A stretch of 15,387 nt of DNA from NCBI GenBank assembly GCA_002373855.1, contig DFKO01000173.1, forward strand, positions 4,605 through 19,991, in the 5' to 3' direction. Shown here in pieces: positions 14,776 to 15,387 of the stretch. The notes below the pieces were generated by a model. It was not told the origin of the DNA. It searched no databases and worked only from the letters and a program-made list of their open reading frames with translations. The stretch's first letter is position 1; each line of letters opens with the position of its first letter. Position numbers and translations under genes: made by a program. The DNA comes from Lachnospiraceae bacterium UBA3643 (GTDB lineage Bacteria > Bacillota > Clostridia > Lachnospirales > Lachnospiraceae).

Positions 14776-14813
14776 CAAAGGGTGTGTAATTTTGTTCAAA
14801 GGACATGGGCTTT

Positions 14814-15387
14814 ATGAAGATAGTAATTGCAACAGATTCATTTAAAGGATGTCTGTCGTCTCTTGAAGCAGGCAGTATTATGAAGGATGCCATATTAAAT
14901 GTGGAAACGGATGCTGATATAAAGGTATTCCCCCTGGCCGACGGCGGCGAGGGTACCGTAGAATCTCTGATGAGCTGTATGAAGGGCCACGAGGAGACGG
15001 TGACTGTCACAGGTCCCCTTGGAGAAAAGACAGAGAGCTGTTACGGCATAGTGGATAACGGCGGTGTAAAGACAGCCGTCATGGAGATGGCCAATGTAGC
15101 AGGTATCACCATGCTCCCGGAAAAATCCAAAAATCCCATGAATACGACTACTTACGGTGTAGGCGAGATGATACTCGATGCCACTAAAAAGGGATGCCGT
15201 GAGTTTATCATCGGTATAGGAGGCAGCGCCACAAACGACGGCGGTATGGGCATGCTCGAGGCTCTGGGTGTAGAGTTTTTCAACTCAGAAGGCAGAAAGG
15301 CCGGTATCTATGGCAGAGATGTACTGCGGGTGGCAAGGGTCAATGTGAGCAATATGGCTCCTGTCCTTAAGGAGTGCCACTTTACCA
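14814..15387 (+). CDS. glycerate kinase, N-terminal part (GlxK/GarK family)
   Basis: The gene runs off the end of the window after 191 codons, about half of the usual 370-380. The start MKIVIATDSFKGCLSSLEAG is the family signature, followed by FPLADGGEGTVESL (about 39-52), GPLGEK near 67 and the nucleotide-site loop GIGGSATNDGGMGML at about 134-148. The enzyme phosphorylates D-glycerate with ATP, to 2- or 3-phosphoglycerate depending on subfamily, linking glyoxylate, serine or sugar-acid breakdown to glycolysis. ATG 14814 was chosen because AAAGGA (14798-14803) lies ten bases before it; another in-frame ATG at 14805 is almost touching that site. A perfect extended -10 promoter lies just upstream. 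Confidence 0.92.
   Translation, partial: MKIVIATDSFKGCLSSLEAGSIMKDAILNVETDADIKVFPLADGGEGTVESLMSCMKGHEETVTVTGPLGEKTESCYGIVDNGGVKTAVMEMANVAGITMLPEKSKNPMNTTTYGVGEMILDATKKGCREFIIGIGGSATNDGGMGMLEALGVEFFNSEGRKAGIYGRDVLRVARVNVSNMAPVLKECHFT

Overview
The window looks like chromosomal DNA of a Gram-positive, low-to-moderate GC anaerobe of the Clostridia, most likely Lachnospiraceae (Butyrivibrio/Roseburia-like). This is inferred from strong AGGAGG-type ribosome sites, AT-rich intergenic gaps, lipoprotein signal peptides of Gram-positive type, IspE of the non-mevalonate pathway, an ywiB-type DUF1934 protein and a large number of c-di-GMP signalling domains. Almost all of the window reads rightward. I see no rRNA, tRNA, CRISPR array, insertion sequence or phage gene, and no intergenic gap above 300 bases.

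Region 1 (1-2546) is an overlapping or abutting three-gene operon: the C-terminal end of a COG2509-type FAD-dependent dehydrogenase, an unrecognised lipoprotein, and a polytopic membrane protein with a C-terminal J-domain. A gap with inverted repeats follows (2547-2697). Then comes a single pyridoxamine-phosphate-oxidase-like flavoprotein gene (2698-3090) and a second regulatory gap.

Region 2 (3223-6863) encodes a heterodimeric ABC exporter. All non-consensus ATPase residues of the two subunits map to one composite site, as in the BmrCD and TM287/288 class. Only about 26 bases separate it from Region 3, with no terminator visible between.

Region 3 (6890-14123) is a tightly packed run of six genes: a 7TM-PAS sensor with no output domain; a 7TMR-DISM-type receptor with an intact HD-GYP c-di-GMP phosphodiesterase domain and a possible degenerate GGDEF tail; ispE; a DUF1934 gene; a Cache-like/GGDEF diguanylate cyclase; and an orphan sugar-type solute-binding lipoprotein whose start lies inside the cyclase gene. 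The run ends at a strong bidirectional terminator (14122-14149). The most interesting reading is a surface-sensing module that makes and breaks c-di-GMP, in which the lipoprotein may present a ligand to the cyclase instead of feeding a transporter. That is inference from gene order.

Region 4 (14160-15387) holds a leftward gene for a small membrane-anchored protein and the first half of a rightward glycerate kinase gene. They are separated by divergent, well-formed sigma-A-like promoters.

Three start codons were moved from the longest open frame because of Shine-Dalgarno placement: the first ABC subunit (GTG 3223), the solute-binding protein (GTG 12861) and the small membrane protein (ATG at 14633, reverse strand).
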